Shown: positions 48,691 to 58,829, counted from the stretch's first letter. The stretch: 64,000 nucleotides of DNA from Isochrysis galbana (GCA_018136815.1 CM030931.1:4160148-4224147); one strand, 5' to 3'. The notes: generated by a model not told the origin, from the sequence alone. Numbers and translations are program-made.

Positions 48691-49302
48691 AAAACAAGTG
48701 TAAGAACGGTGAATTCAACGGTAAAACAAGAACCCTGCTTGGTCTACAGGTCTACGGGCAGCTAGATCAGCTTGCCGCCGACATCCTACTCTCCCTCGCA
48801 TCGACCCACGTGTCGTGCCCCTCGTCTACTCGTGCTCGGAGAGCCATGATGGTAGAGTCTCGTTCCCCTCCCAGTCTGATGGATTTGCTCACTTTGTTTG
48901 ACCCGCTAACTCAATCGCAGCCGCGTCAGCCATCAGCCACCGGCTCGTCTCACTCTCTCTCTCCCTACGATTCCATCTTCATCCCATGTTCGACACAGTC
49001 CCCCTCTGCCTCTCGCCGCCTCACGGCGAGTTCTGGCTGCTAGGGACACTAAGGATGACCATTGCAGCGGCATGGGCGTCACGATCACATTTCCGAGCGC
49101 AAACCCAACCACAAGTGGAGGGGCCAACACCCAAGAGGTTGTGCCACACCAACCAAATTTGGAGGGCAACACCCTAGAGGCTGTGCCACAGGGAACGCCA
49201 TGGTAGCCGATCATGTAGGAAAAGCGGTGGACACGCACATGCGACACACACTTCACCACAATAGAATGGGCAGGTGGCCGCAGCCGCAAATAATCGAGAT
49301 AT

Positions 49303-50250
49303 CTATCGATGGTCCGGTTTGAATAACATTTGTTCCACTTTGCGCAACTGCTCCACAAACACGAAGACTAGGACGCAATATGGGCCAAAGCGCAAATAGT
49401 TCGCCGTGCCCCCCCGGTAGAGGCCTGACAAGCCTTCGTCCCGTATGGTCTGCCGCATTACATCAAATGGTCCCTTGTAGAGTGCAGCGCCTCCGGATTC
49501 TGCTACAGACCTCGAGTTGACGAGTCGAGTCGCCGCAAAGTCAAAAGGCTGCATCGCCAGAACGACCGCGATGCCGGTAAGGAACGATGACGCAAGGACT
49601 GTGCCCAAGCTGTCCCTATGCAGCCCTGTGCGCTGCACCACTGCCGCTTTGATAGCATCGTACGTTGAGAGCTGCACAGCAGATGCAACAATCACACGTG
49701 GAGCAAAAGCAGATAATCCACGGAAGAGACCAGCAGGGCCGTCCACTCGGAGAATAGACATCAACTCGCCTGCCGCCCCGACTGACGGAGCTTCCTCCGC
49801 CTGAAAGCGCGTCTTGACGATGAAGAATGGATTCGAAGCAAGAGCTGCGAATCCGCCAGACACAGCAGCAAGGCCAAGTGACTTCACCCACTTCACAAAC
49901 GGGGATGCAGAGCTGTCGCCGATGCCGGTCACCGTCTTAGCGGCACTATAGACTCCGAATCGGACCGAGACATTGGAGAATTGCCACAAGCACGCGGGGC
50001 CCAGCCCACGCTGCAGCCCGCGCACGCCCTCACTCCTACCAATGTGGATGAGGGCCGAGACCGGGTTTCGGTAGGGGTTGGGCACACCAGCTGGCAAGCT
50101 CGCGGCGTACGAGGAGCCGACGAGAGTCATACGCGTCTTCACGACGTCGATTGGGTTGGTGAAGCATATCGCGCCCACTGCCGCCGTGCCCGCGCACAGG
50201 AACTCGCCATACCACGGCCGTGGCGAGGGAGAGGTGGAGGTCGGCGACAT
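49303..50250 (-). CDS. Mitochondrial carrier family protein, SLC25A34/35 (oxaloacetate carrier)-like
   Basis: The 315-aa protein from the ATG at 50250 has the three-fold mitochondrial carrier repeat. Signature motifs are NPIDVVKTRM (repeat 1), NPFFIVKTRF (repeat 2) and QPFDFAATRL (repeat 3), with GLYRGGTANYLRFGPYCVLVFVF at the C-terminus as in the OAC1/SLC25A34-35 group. The third motif with PFD-x3-TR is characteristic of that group, whose members move oxaloacetate/dicarboxylates or related anions across the inner mitochondrial membrane. The substrate here is not determined. Single exon. The gene is divergent from the ankyrin-KEN gene with a 661-bp shared intergenic region. Confidence 0.87.
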   Translation of the reverse strand: MSPTSTSPSPRPWYGEFLCAGTAAVGAICFTNPIDVVKTRMTLVGSSYAASLPAGVPNPYRNPVSALIHIGRSEGVRGLQRGLGPACLWQFSNVSVRFGVYSAAKTVTGIGDSSASPFVKWVKSLGLAAVSGGFAALASNPFFIVKTRFQAEEAPSVGAAGELMSILRVDGPAGLFRGLSAFAPRVIVASAVQLSTYDAIKAAVVQRTGLHRDSLGTVLASSFLTGIAVVLAMQPFDFAATRLVNSRSVAESGGAALYKGPFDVMRQTIRDEGLSGLYRGGTANYLRFGPYCVLVFVFVEQLRKVEQMLFKPDHR

Positions 50251-50911
50251 TCTCACGCAGAAGGCAACCCCACTTTCTGCCTCATCTTTCGCGTTCCTTC
50301 TCTTTAACCCGTAGAAAAGGGGATGCCTCCCATCTTTAGATCTCTTTAGAGTCTTTCCGTTTTTAGCTGGTGAACGACGCCGTTTGCCCCTTTTCAGTTT
50401 TAAGTTAGGAGGCTAAGCAACTACTTTAGCTAACTAGGTGGAGGAGGGGAGAGAAACTCGTAGTACAAGTAGGTGGTACAAAAAATAGTCGAACGCGAAC
50501 GCAACTCAAAACTTTTTGACCGTTTGAACATAGTCGTCAACTACCTACTACTCCCTTGACCCCCAGAGTGACCACTCTGAAAAACACTGACGATTTTCCT
50601 CGCGCCGCGTACTCGCGGCGCTTAACACCTCGCGGCTGTGCCGCGAACACACCCAACTCAAGGCGCGCGACAATGAACACCCGTCAACTACAGACTCACC
50701 CCCCCTAAAAAAGTGAACGCACGTATTATTTTTACCATCTACTTGTAGTCGTGGAGTAGTTATTCTTTCTCCCTTGGCCTCCTCTCTCCTCTACACCCAG
50801 GCGGCGGCGTTCAGTTCTTCTGTTCGGCGGATGGGCCTCGCGCTGCCTCATCTCTGCTGAAGCCCCTCCACCGCTGCGCCGGGGCTGCGCCAGATCACGG
50901 CTGCCACGCAG
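50251..50911. other. Divergent promoter region between SLC25 and ankyrin-KEN genes
   Basis: No gene. Two perfect palindromes, GCGCCGCG-TACT-CGCGGCGC (50602-50621) and CGCGGC-TGT-GCCGCG (50633-50647), precede the conserved element at 50693-50734. The right third is CT-rich and leads to the ATG at 50912. Confidence 0.6.
50693..50734 (+). promoter_or_regulatory. Conserved upstream element of the ankyrin-KEN gene
   Basis: ACTCACCCCCCCTAAAA, then AAGTGAACGCACGTA and TTATTTTTAC, in the same order and orientation relative to transcription as upstream of the PNGase gene (25518-25558). It includes an ACGT core such as bZIP factors bind. About 180-220 bp from the ATG. Confidence 0.6.
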
Positions 50912-53900
50912 ATGGGTGACGAGAAGAGTGTGCCGCTCTCGATACACCAAGCGATCGCGCGCAAGGACCGGAGCGCCGTCTCGAGAGCTTTGTTCTCCTC
51001 GCCTGAGGCACTCCTCTCTCGTGACGATGAGCAAAGGACTCCCATCTGCGTGGCGGCTGCGATGGGCGATGTGAGCATCCTCGCTGCCCTGCTTCGCCGC
51101 GCCGCCTCGCTCAACTCCGCCTCCCGCCCGTTTGACCTGCCTGACGGATCTGGGCTCACGCCGCTCCATTGGGCGGCAATGGAGCAGAAGTGCGAGGCGC
51201 TCCAGCTGCTCCTGCAGCATGGTGCCGATGCGGAAGCGCAGGATGAAGACGGCCGCACCGCGCTGCACACAGTTGCATTTGGCGCTAATCCGCAGTGTCT
51301 CTCACTGCTGATACCGCACATCTCATGTGAAGGCATCAACACACCATCGTTCGATGGCCTGACACCGCTTCATTATGCTGCACTTGGCGGATCGGTGCCT
51401 TGTGTGACAATGCTCCTTGAGGCGCGCGCCGCCGTTGACGCCGTGGATGAGGATGGTCGCACACCACTCTCTTGGGCAGCAAGTGAATCGCACGATGGAG
51501 TGCTTATATCGCTGCTACGAGCGCGAGCGGATGCATCTGCAGTGGACAAAAACGCGATGACGCCGCTTCACCACGCCGCTAAATCGGCAACATTGGCGTG
51601 CGTACAGCTCCTATTGAGAGGCGGATCCAATGCGTTGAAGCGCACAGTCGGAGGCATGCTCCCTGAAGAGATGGCGCGCGCCCGTGCCGGGCAGGTGGGG
51701 CTCGAGATAGCAGCGACACTTAGAAGTGCCAGCGAGTCTGAGGCCATGCGTCTGCAAGAGGTGATCTTAGCAGAGGAGCGGCTTGCAAAGACAGACACAA
51801 CTTTGATAGTTGCAACACCACCGGCTTCGGCACGTAGCAATACTGCTGTCCGGCGCAGGAAAAAGGAGGCTCGCAAGCAGATTGCGAGAATCCATCGACA
51901 GAAAGCGAACGGTGGTACTGATGATGCTTCCGATGCCTCGGAGGAAGCTACTGACGAGACAAGTGCAAGGTCGAGAAATTCAGGCTCCGCATATCCTCAG
52001 GCAGCCAAAGCCTCCTCCCCTCCTTCCGACCCTTTAGCTCGACCTGTAACGATTAGAAGTGACAAAGTACCAGTTGCAAGGCTTACAGGCTCACCAACGA
52101 GGTTGAAGGGGCCTGATACCACGCCGCGACCGCATGGTGGCGCTAGTGCTCAGCAAAGGCCGCCAGCAGGGCCCCGAGGTGTGCAGAGCGCGCGCCTCTC
52201 GACTGCCGCTGCCTCGCCTACACGTCTGCAGAACTCGCCAGCTAGCTCATCCATTAGACCCCGAGAGTCGAACCTTCCACCTCTTCCACAGCTTAGCGGC
52301 GGGGGCTTCAGTAACGGAGCGCACGCTAGAGCGCTCGAGAGAATAGGCCACTTGCTTTCGCCCCGGGCCACTGTGCATTGCAGGCTGCATCCGGGCACTA
52401 GTGCCTCATCGCCGGAGCGACGGCTTCCCCCGGTGTGCGCATCTCCAACGGCTTCCCTCACGCCTGCTGGTTCGAGCTTGCGCGCACAATGCAAGGTTCG
52501 AGCAACACAATCGGCGGAGAATACAACAGGCCAAAGCATCCACCTTTCTAGCGTATTTGGCAGACCACAATCCGTCCTGATGGAGGAGAGCAGGTTGCTC
52601 GCCACTCCGCCTGGGCAAAGAGCGGCAGCGCACCTCGGAGGCTCATGGAAAGAATTTCCGGTAGCTAAGGTCCACGACGCTCAAACTGTCGCTGGGCCAT
52701 CTGATCGAGGCCGCAGTGGTCTCGATGAGTCGGAATTGCGAGCTCTTGACTCCACTACCATGGCACGTTGGCTCTCTGGGACCACTTCAGAGCAACGGCA
52801 GGCTTTTTTGCAGCTTATGCAGCATCTGCGACGTGGCGACGCCGTCGCCGCAGCAGCGACAGCGGCCGCGGCGGCCGCCGCCACCGCATCAGATGCCCCT
52901 CGTTACTCGAATGCTATCTTGAGCGTACGAGATGTGGCAGCAATACCTAGGGCGCCAGATCAAACAGGCATGCCGCATAATGCCCCTGCCACATCGCTCG
53001 AAGCCGTCGTTGGACGGATACGATTCGACCGCAGCGATGTGCTTGGCAGGGGCTCGACAGGTACAATGGTGTACATTGGTTCGTACATGGGGAAGAGGGC
53101 TGCAATCAAGGTGGTTGCGCCGTTGGACAGTGATTCCAGTATGGGGTTTGGCACCGTGAGTGACCATGAGCCGGCGGACTGCAAGCCGGACCGAGCACGC
53201 ATCGCTACCCGTGAAGTTGAACTACTCAACATGTGTGAGAACGAGCACTCGCACCCGAATGTCTTGCGCCTCTTCGGATGGGAGGAGGATGTGTCTTCTA
53301 ACATCGTGTACCTTGCACTCGAGATGTGCGCGGCGTCTCTAGACGATCTCGTCCGCGACTCGATGCAGCCTGCGCAATGCTCGTCTCGCCGCCGGGCGTT
53401 GCTCGCTAAAGTTGGACTCTTACCGCCGCCACTCTCTCAAATATCGCTCCCGCCTCAGCTGCGCAGAATTTTTGGCGAAATGCTCTCTGCTATCGCTCAT
53501 CTCCATCGTCTAGGCATCCTGCATTGTAAGCTGAGACCACGCTCTGTCTTGGTGAACTCGAATGGTGTGCTGAAGCTCTCGGGCTTGGGCTTGGGACGTC
53601 TGGTCCAGTCCGGCTTCGTACCGATGCGGGCGGACTCACGGCAAGGGGCACGCGACGCAATCGCCTCAGAGGGTTTTGATCCCCCCGAAGTAATCCAATC
53701 CTTGCAGATCACCGGGTGTACCGACAGCCAACCATCTTTCTCGCCCGAGCTCAAACACTCTGTTGATGCCTTCGCAGCCGCAGTGCTACTCTTTTGGATG
53801 CTCACAGGAGCAAGACACCCTTTCAGTGATGACGCGACTCGGCGGACGGCGAACATAATCAGCGGTGAACCGATGCAGCTTGCACTGATTCACCCTTTTC

Positions 53901-54463
53901 CCGAGGCCCGCGACCTAATTGCAGCCATGCTCCGAGCTGATCCTAGAGAGCGGCTGCGCGCTCATCAAGCAATAGAGCATCCATGCTTATGGCCAGATGA
54001 GCGCAAGCTTTGGTTCATTCGATGCGTTGCAGACGAGCCATCGCTCGTCGAATCTTGCGCTTTCAGCCAAGAGCTCGAGCAGCTGGCGCCGGCTATATTC
54101 AGTGACGGGGATTGGACGAGTAGACTTCACGCTGAGCTTGTCGAGGCATTGCAAGCCCACCGCTCGTATCGAAAGGATTCGGTTCGTGATCTTTTACGAG
54201 CAATTCGCAACTCGGACCACATGCAAGGCATGTCTGAACAGGTCCAGCGGCTACTCCTCCCGCGCCCACTTGGCATTGCTCTGTACTTTTTGCCCCGATT
54301 TCCCTCGCTTTTTTGGACGCTCTACACTTTGGTGAGGCATCATTGGAGAGAGAAATCAGTCTTTGAGCCCTTCTTCGAGTGGGAAACGTTGGCCCTCCAT
54401 CAGCGCGAGGGGTCCGGACTTAGTATTGGCTCGGCTGGCGGGTTGCGTCTTCCGCCTGCATGA
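50912..54463 (+). CDS. Ankyrin-pseudokinase-KEN protein (RNase L/IRE1-like architecture)
   Basis: The 1183-aa single-exon protein has about six ankyrin repeats (residues 40-255; GLTPLHWAAMEQKCEALQLL, GLTPLHYAALGGSVPCVTML). A long disordered linker follows, with poly-Ala near 650. The kinase-like domain (about 705-1020) has GRGSTGTMVY and AAIKVV (Lys733), and the KEN domain spans about 1023-1170. The KEN block SYRKDSVRDLLRAIRN and ALYFLPRFPSLFWTLY is typical of IRE1 and RNase L. The kinase looks dead: HCKLRP (871-876) replaces HRDLKP and SGL (890-892) replaces DFG. In the KEN domain Tyr1086, Asp1093, Arg1099 and Asn1100 are kept, but the catalytic-His position holds Met1104, with His1103 next to it. 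No signal peptide or membrane segment, so cytosolic, unlike IRE1. Confidence 0.88.
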   Translation: MGDEKSVPLSIHQAIARKDRSAVSRALFSSPEALLSRDDEQRTPICVAAAMGDVSILAALLRRAASLNSASRPFDLPDGSGLTPLHWAAMEQKCEALQLLLQHGADAEAQDEDGRTALHTVAFGANPQCLSLLIPHISCEGINTPSFDGLTPLHYAALGGSVPCVTMLLEARAAVDAVDEDGRTPLSWAASESHDGVLISLLRARADASAVDKNAMTPLHHAAKSATLACVQLLLRGGSNALKRTVGGMLPEEMARARAGQVGLEIAATLRSASESEAMRLQEVILAEERLAKTDTTLIVATPPASARSNTAVRRRKKEARKQIARIHRQKANGGTDDASDASEEATDETSARSRNSGSAYPQAAKASSPPSDPLARPVTIRSDKVPVARLTGSPTRLKGPDTTPRPHGGASAQQRPPAGPRGVQSARLSTAAASPTRLQNSPASSSIRPRESNLPPLPQLSGGGFSNGAHARALERIGHLLSPRATVHCRLHPGTSASSPERRLPPVCASPTASLTPAGSSLRAQCKVRATQSAENTTGQSIHLSSVFGRPQSVLMEESRLLATPPGQRAAAHLGGSWKEFPVAKVHDAQTVAGPSDRGRSGLDESELRALDSTTMARWLSGTTSEQRQAFLQLMQHLRRGDAVAAAATAAAAAAATASDAPRYSNAILSVRDVAAIPRAPDQTGMPHNAPATSLEAVVGRIRFDRSDVLGRGSTGTMVYIGSYMGKRAAIKVVAPLDSDSSMGFGTVSDHEPADCKPDRARIATREVELLNMCENEHSHPNVLRLFGWEEDVSSNIVYLALEMCAASLDDLVRDSMQPAQCSSRRRALLAKVGLLPPPLSQISLPPQLRRIFGEMLSAIAHLHRLGILHCKLRPRSVLVNSNGVLKLSGLGLGRLVQSGFVPMRADSRQGARDAIASEGFDPPEVIQSLQITGCTDSQPSFSPELKHSVDAFAAAVLLFWMLTGARHPFSDDATRRTANIISGEPMQLALIHPFPEARDLIAAMLRADPRERLRAHQAIEHPCLWPDERKLWFIRCVADEPSLVESCAFSQELEQLAPAIFSDGDWTSRLHAELVEALQAHRSYRKDSVRDLLRAIRNSDHMQGMSEQVQRLLLPRPLGIALYFLPRFPSLFWTLYTLVRHHWREKSVFEPFFEWETLALHQREGSGLSIGSAGGLRLPPA

Positions 54464-56006
54464 CATGGTCGGAGTAGGAGTACCGCTTTTTGAACTTAAA
54501 CAAGTCAGTTAGGCCGTTGGGTAAGCGCCGTTGCGAACGGCGGGGGGGGGGGGGGGGGGGCTAGGTCTAGATTGTTAGTTGTTAGGTCTAAATACTGCTC
54601 TTGAAGGCGCGTCGGCTACTCGCTACCATGGGACAATCACAATCATCGACTGGCGACTGGGACACCGGCGCTGACATCTCCTTTTGATCTTCGGTTTCCG
54701 GGTATGGGTATGGCCCGTGTATGGCCCATGCCCATGTGCGCACTACGCACTACGCACTAGCTTCGACTGTAGGTTTAGTACTTAGTTCACATGGGGGAGG
54801 CGCCTCGTGCCCTCCCCCCCCAGGCTCCAGGCTCCATCTCCATCTCTCCGATCCAGGGGGCCTTAGGGGCCCGTCGGTCATCGGTCACGCTCATTGCTCT
54901 GCCACTTGCAACTGAACTATCAGTAAACTGATAGATAGGAGATAGGGTCATGGAGCTGTCGCATCCAGAGTATTTTATGTACTCTAGGCGGATGCGGTGC
55001 TTCTATCAATGTGTAGTGTGTGAGAAAATTGAGTGAGTTTTGTTTTCACCAGTGAGTTGTCTCGAAGTCTCGAAGCTCCGCCGCATTGCACGCCGAATTT
55101 GTGTTTCTTTGTCCTTATTTGTTTCATTGGTTTGTTTGTGCGATGTTGCGTTAGTTTTCGGAGTTTTCTTGTTGGTGAGTGAGTGATGTGGGGTGGTGTC
55201 TCGTGTCTCGTGGCCCGTCGTCGTGATGTAGCGCGCTCCCTCCCCCTCTCACAAGACTTCTCTTCACTCTGTGCCCCTAGCATGCCCCATTGAGACTTGA
55301 CACGATCAAGCATTCGCATGATTCGATACGCGCCATGCCCACCCATCGGGGGGGGGTTGGGGATCGGGGGATCCCGATCGGATGGAGGGGACGCGGACGA
55401 AAACTCGCAAAGGGGGGAAACCAAGGGAGAGAGGCTCCCTTGGGGAAACCTAAGGGCGGCTCTCCCCCTAACCGCGACAGCAACTCTTCCTGGGGGCCGT
55501 AGAACGTATAACGCAATGAGCCGGTCGCGCCCGGGGCGTTCAAGGACTTGTCAAGGACGCAAAACCCCTGACGAAATTGAGTATCTTTCGAAAATTTTGC
55601 CGGAGGACCCCGGATTTTTTGCTGATCTCTCCTGCCAGAATCTATAGGGAGCATATTTAGGCGCTCGTTTGCCCATTACCAATGGTGCCCTCCGCACCCC
55701 CCTAGTGAGTGACCGGGCTAATGTCGTAGAATAATAAAGGGAGCTGGGGCTGGGGGTCCGCGAGGGGGGAGAGTTGAAGGGGTGCGTAGGTGTATGTGTC
55801 TGTGGCATCAGCACACGTCAAGGCGTTCGGGCAGGTGCGCCGAGGGGTGTCGTGATAGTACCGGGCTAGTGGGAGTAGTGGTACTAACGCTCAGTTATTT
55901 TATTATTATTTGTTCTTGTACATGCTACTGTGAATTATACTTAACGACTGAAGTATCTACTACTAGGTTGATCGCTCTGGGGGTGAAACTTTCGCTCTCG
56001 GCGTCC
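54464..56006. other. Gene-free stretch with repeat fragments
   Basis: Contains a G run (54541-54560), an R1-like TTAGTACTTAGTTCACATGGGGGAG piece near 54775, and the inverted copy of the 22.5-kb repeat (55722-55880). Open frames at 54984-55424 and 55290-55647 show no known domain. Confidence 0.45.
55722..55880 (-). repeat. Inverted copy of the 22488-22640 repeat
   Basis: Same ordered blocks on the minus strand (CTAGCCCGGTA, TATCACGACACCCCTC, CGCCTTGACG, CACCCCTTCAAC). It ends 125 bp before the next gene's ATG. Confidence 0.75.
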
Positions 56007-56867
56007 ATGTCCATGGCTGGCCTGCTTGCGGCAGCTGTGGCAACGACGCCGTCGTCTTTCGAGGAGCTGTGCTACACCACGTGGTCCGGCCAGCCGCCAC
56101 ATGGAGCCGCTCCACGGCTGATCCAGCTGGTGTCACAAGCGGCCAGCAATGGTGGCCGCGTCACCCCTGAGACCACCGATACTGCTGCTGAGTGGTTGCT
56201 CAGCTCACTGCGTGTTCTTGGATTTGAAGGGCCTTCGCCAGATGGTATCATGGTCACCGACATCGATCGTGTAAGTGAGCTGATCAAACAACAGAATCGT
56301 GCCCGTCAACGTGTTCATGCTGATGCAGATGCGAAACGTCGCCGTCTGCTGACGAAATCTCTGTATGAAATGGAGAAAGCAGAAAGCGAAAGAGGCGAGC
56401 TTGCCTCCGCCCGGGAGGCACTGCGTATTCTCTCGACACATGGGGCCATGACCCCGGCTATTGCACCGGTACTGAGCGGCATGGAAAAGCTCTTGTTAGA
56501 CTCATCTCTTGCCGGATCCAGTTCGCGAGTTTGGCTTTGTCCCCGTGAGGCACTATTGAATGGAGGGGATGATCTTTTGCCCGTTTTCATGGCAACCCTA
56601 CGAGCACTTCGCATCCGTCCCACATCGTCAATCGAGGGTGGCGAAGGCGTAGATGTCGCTTTTGTGGTAGCGCAGCGTTCATGGATACGACCGGAACTGG
56701 CCGCGCTCTCCTCCATCTGTCGTAGGTATGGGCGGCGGGCAATGTGCGCTGTTGCACCGACCGGTCGGATTGAGATGCGGGACCATGCCTTCGAAGAGTT
56801 CCGGTTGGAAGCACTCGCGCGGCTGCGCTGCATCGTCTTCGCGTGGGTTTTCCGTCTAGTTGGTTAG
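56007..56867 (+). CDS. Hypothetical protein with central charged helix
   Basis: From the ATG at 56007 the frame encodes 286 aa. No family recognised. Residues 1-85 form an Ala/Leu-rich helical start (SSFEELCYTTWSG, TAAEWLLSSLRVLGFEG). Residues 95-150 are a highly charged helix (RARQRVHADADAKRRR, LYEMEKAESERGELASAREA) likely to form a coiled coil. The C-terminal part (VDVAFVVAQRSWIRPELAAL, FEEFRLEALARLRCIVF) looks globular. Amphipathic periodicity and a clean start and stop argue that it is real. The end could be a read-through of a splice donor. Confidence 0.5.
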   Translation: MSMAGLLAAAVATTPSSFEELCYTTWSGQPPHGAAPRLIQLVSQAASNGGRVTPETTDTAAEWLLSSLRVLGFEGPSPDGIMVTDIDRVSELIKQQNRARQRVHADADAKRRRLLTKSLYEMEKAESERGELASAREALRILSTHGAMTPAIAPVLSGMEKLLLDSSLAGSSSRVWLCPREALLNGGDDLLPVFMATLRALRIRPTSSIEGGEGVDVAFVVAQRSWIRPELAALSSICRRYGRRAMCAVAPTGRIEMRDHAFEEFRLEALARLRCIVFAWVFRLVG

Positions 56868-57239
56868 TCTGGCCGCATCCTTATACTTTTCATTGAGATT
56901 AGAATTGCCTCATCCGAGGGCACGTATCACGTATGATTACAATAATAAAAAGTACCAGAGCATACTGAACACGACAAATAAGCTTCTTTCACCTTTTACC
57001 TTTTACTTTCATTTAGTTCTTAGATTGTAGCTGTGATCTAATGAGCTCCACACTCGACCTATCTTTAAAAAGACGATAGGGTCATGGAGCGCGCGTCGCT
57101 CGCCTCCTCCCTTGCCGCCACCCCCGCCCCCGCCGCGCCGGCCGATCGGGCCATGACCAACGACGCGCCGCCGAAGCAGCCGCGCATTGAACACATAAAT
57201 GAAAATCACACGAGCGACCAGGGACCAGGGATAGTAATA
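56868..57239. other. Intergenic spacer
   Basis: A/T-rich DNA with AATAATAAA near 56942 (possible polyadenylation signal for the upstream gene), then GC-rich non-coding sequence. Nothing else seen. Confidence 0.4.
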
Positions 57240-58757
57240 CTATATTAGTATACCTGGGCGTACGAGGCGATGCGCCTCATGACTCATGAACACATACGCC
57301 CTTGGGGGAAGCCGATTGGCAGGGCTCCCACACGGCGGCACCAGGCCCAGGTGGTGTCGACGATAGGCGGCAATGCGGTCCGCCGCCGTGAGGCGGCGGG
57401 GCCGATCGAGAGAGGGTAGAGGCGGATCGAGATCGGGAAGAGCGCCCACGCCAAGGCGAGAGCTCAACGAAGGGAGAGCGGTGGCGCACCCTTGCCGAGC
57501 CCAAGTGAGACGCAGGGCAGCCTGCCAGCCGGTGGGAGCGAGAGCGCAAGAGAGTGGGGCGACGGCGGCGCACGTCTCCAAAAGTGGAGGCATGCGAACG
57601 AGACTGCGAATGAGAACGGACGGCGAGCGGCACAGCCTCGCCGTGCGAGCTGCGAGATCGGGGAGTGGAGCCATGGCCTCGCCGTGCGACGCGAGAGCGG
57701 GGAGCGTGAGCTCCGCGTCGAGTGCTCGGGCCAGTGAGTCGGGCACTGGAACCCAGGAGAATGAGAGGGGTCCGGCGGAGGCGGGGGTAGTGGTCCACAC
57801 GCGCCACCGGTTGCGTATTTTGCGGAGCATGCGAGCCGGACGGACGGGACTATCCGGACAAGGGGTGAGACGAGAAACGTCTTGAAGAACGGGGGGAACG
57901 GTTGACCTCTCAGCCCAGACTTCATCCCCTTCTCCCATGCCCACTTCCTGCTCTGATTCGCAGGGTGAGCACTCTGCAAAGCAGTCTTGTGAAGGTGCAG
58001 CAGACACGTCTGCGGACGGCGGCGGGCTTTGGAGAGCAACAAGCTGGCACGAGACAAGAGCAGACCGGGCTGCAAGCCAAGTTACCGAAGCATCTATGGC
58101 CTTCCTTTTGCGCCGACGCTCGCTGCTCATAAGGTTTGAGATTATCGGAGCACGTGCACTCGTCCCGCTGCCACTGCAGCTCGACGCAGGCGTTGGCACA
58201 CCTGCAGCAGCACATGCATCCATGCCACCGCTCGTGCAGGCGTCTCGATCGGCGTCCGCTATGCGCATTCCGCCCTCCCCGTTCATCGACGGCGATTCTG
58301 CGCCACTGCTGAAGTCGGGCGTGCAAAGGGCCACCTCTGCTGCCCCGGCAGCATCCGGGCCGTTCGTCGCTGCAGCACTCTCGCAAGCTGCACCACTCCC
58401 GCAACACTGGGAATGCGTGACGCTAAGCCTTCGCCTTCTGAAGGAGCCCAGCCGGAGAGCGCCTGACTCACCACTGGTTGCCAAATCTGCGACACCACTG
58501 ACTTCGGGCGCTCGACTGGCGACCTCTACGGCCTCAGCAGCATCCTCGCAGTTTGCCGCTGCAGCACTCCAGCAGCCCCGGGAGTGCGCAACGCTACCCC
58601 TTCGCCGTCTGAAGGAGCCTAGGCCCGAGACATGACCATTAATGCAAGCCGGGGCGCTCAGATGACCCGCCCGCCCGCCCCCGGGCTCTGCCGGGGTCTC
58701 TGCAGGGCCTGCTGGGACATCTTCACCTGCGTCTTCACCTGCGTCGGCGTGCGGCAT
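57240..58757 (-). CDS. Hypothetical Ser/Ala/Arg-rich protein with internal repeat
   Basis: From the ATG at 58757 the frame runs 505 codons. No family recognised. Two copies of LGSFRRRR-x-SV-x-HS-x-x-C lie near residues 50 and 105, each followed by Ala/Glu-rich sequence. A basic SSERRRKRKA near residue 215 resembles a nuclear localisation signal. The rest is Pro/Ser/Leu-rich. The opposite strand also holds a long open frame (57937-58635), so part of the openness may come from GC-rich composition. The internal protein-level repeat favours this strand. Confidence 0.4.
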   Translation of the reverse strand: MPHADAGEDAGEDVPAGPAETPAEPGGGRAGHLSAPACINGHVSGLGSFRRRRGSVAHSRGCWSAAAANCEDAAEAVEVASRAPEVSGVADLATSGESGALRLGSFRRRRLSVTHSQCCGSGAACESAAATNGPDAAGAAEVALCTPDFSSGAESPSMNGEGGMRIADADRDACTSGGMDACAAAGVPTPASSCSGSGTSARAPIISNLMSSERRRKRKAIDASVTWLAARSALVSCQLVALQSPPPSADVSAAPSQDCFAECSPCESEQEVGMGEGDEVWAERSTVPPVLQDVSRLTPCPDSPVRPARMLRKIRNRWRVWTTTPASAGPLSFSWVPVPDSLARALDAELTLPALASHGEAMAPLPDLAARTARLCRSPSVLIRSLVRMPPLLETCAAVAPLSCALAPTGWQAALRLTWARQGCATALPSLSSRLGVGALPDLDPPLPSLDRPRRLTAADRIAAYRRHHLGLVPPCGSPANRLPPRAYVFMSHEAHRLVRPGILI

Positions 58758-58829
58758 CGGCCAGCGGCTCAGTGCAGCCGCCGATATTCCCAGTTGTAAT
58801 TATTTTTTATTAGAGTCGTGGTGTCGGTG

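Larger units (their letters stand above)
47475..49302. other. Gene-free stretch with microsatellite and small hairpin
   Basis: Open frames on the plus strand at 47689-48229 are Pro/Arg/Ser-rich and unrecognised. TG/CG microsatellites occupy 48315-48400, GC-rich GCGCC-rich DNA 48540-48615, and a 9-bp-arm hairpin 48668-48690. Two copies of an AGGTTGTGCCACACC / AGGCTGTGCCACAGG block are near 49135 and 49178. Confidence 0.45.
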
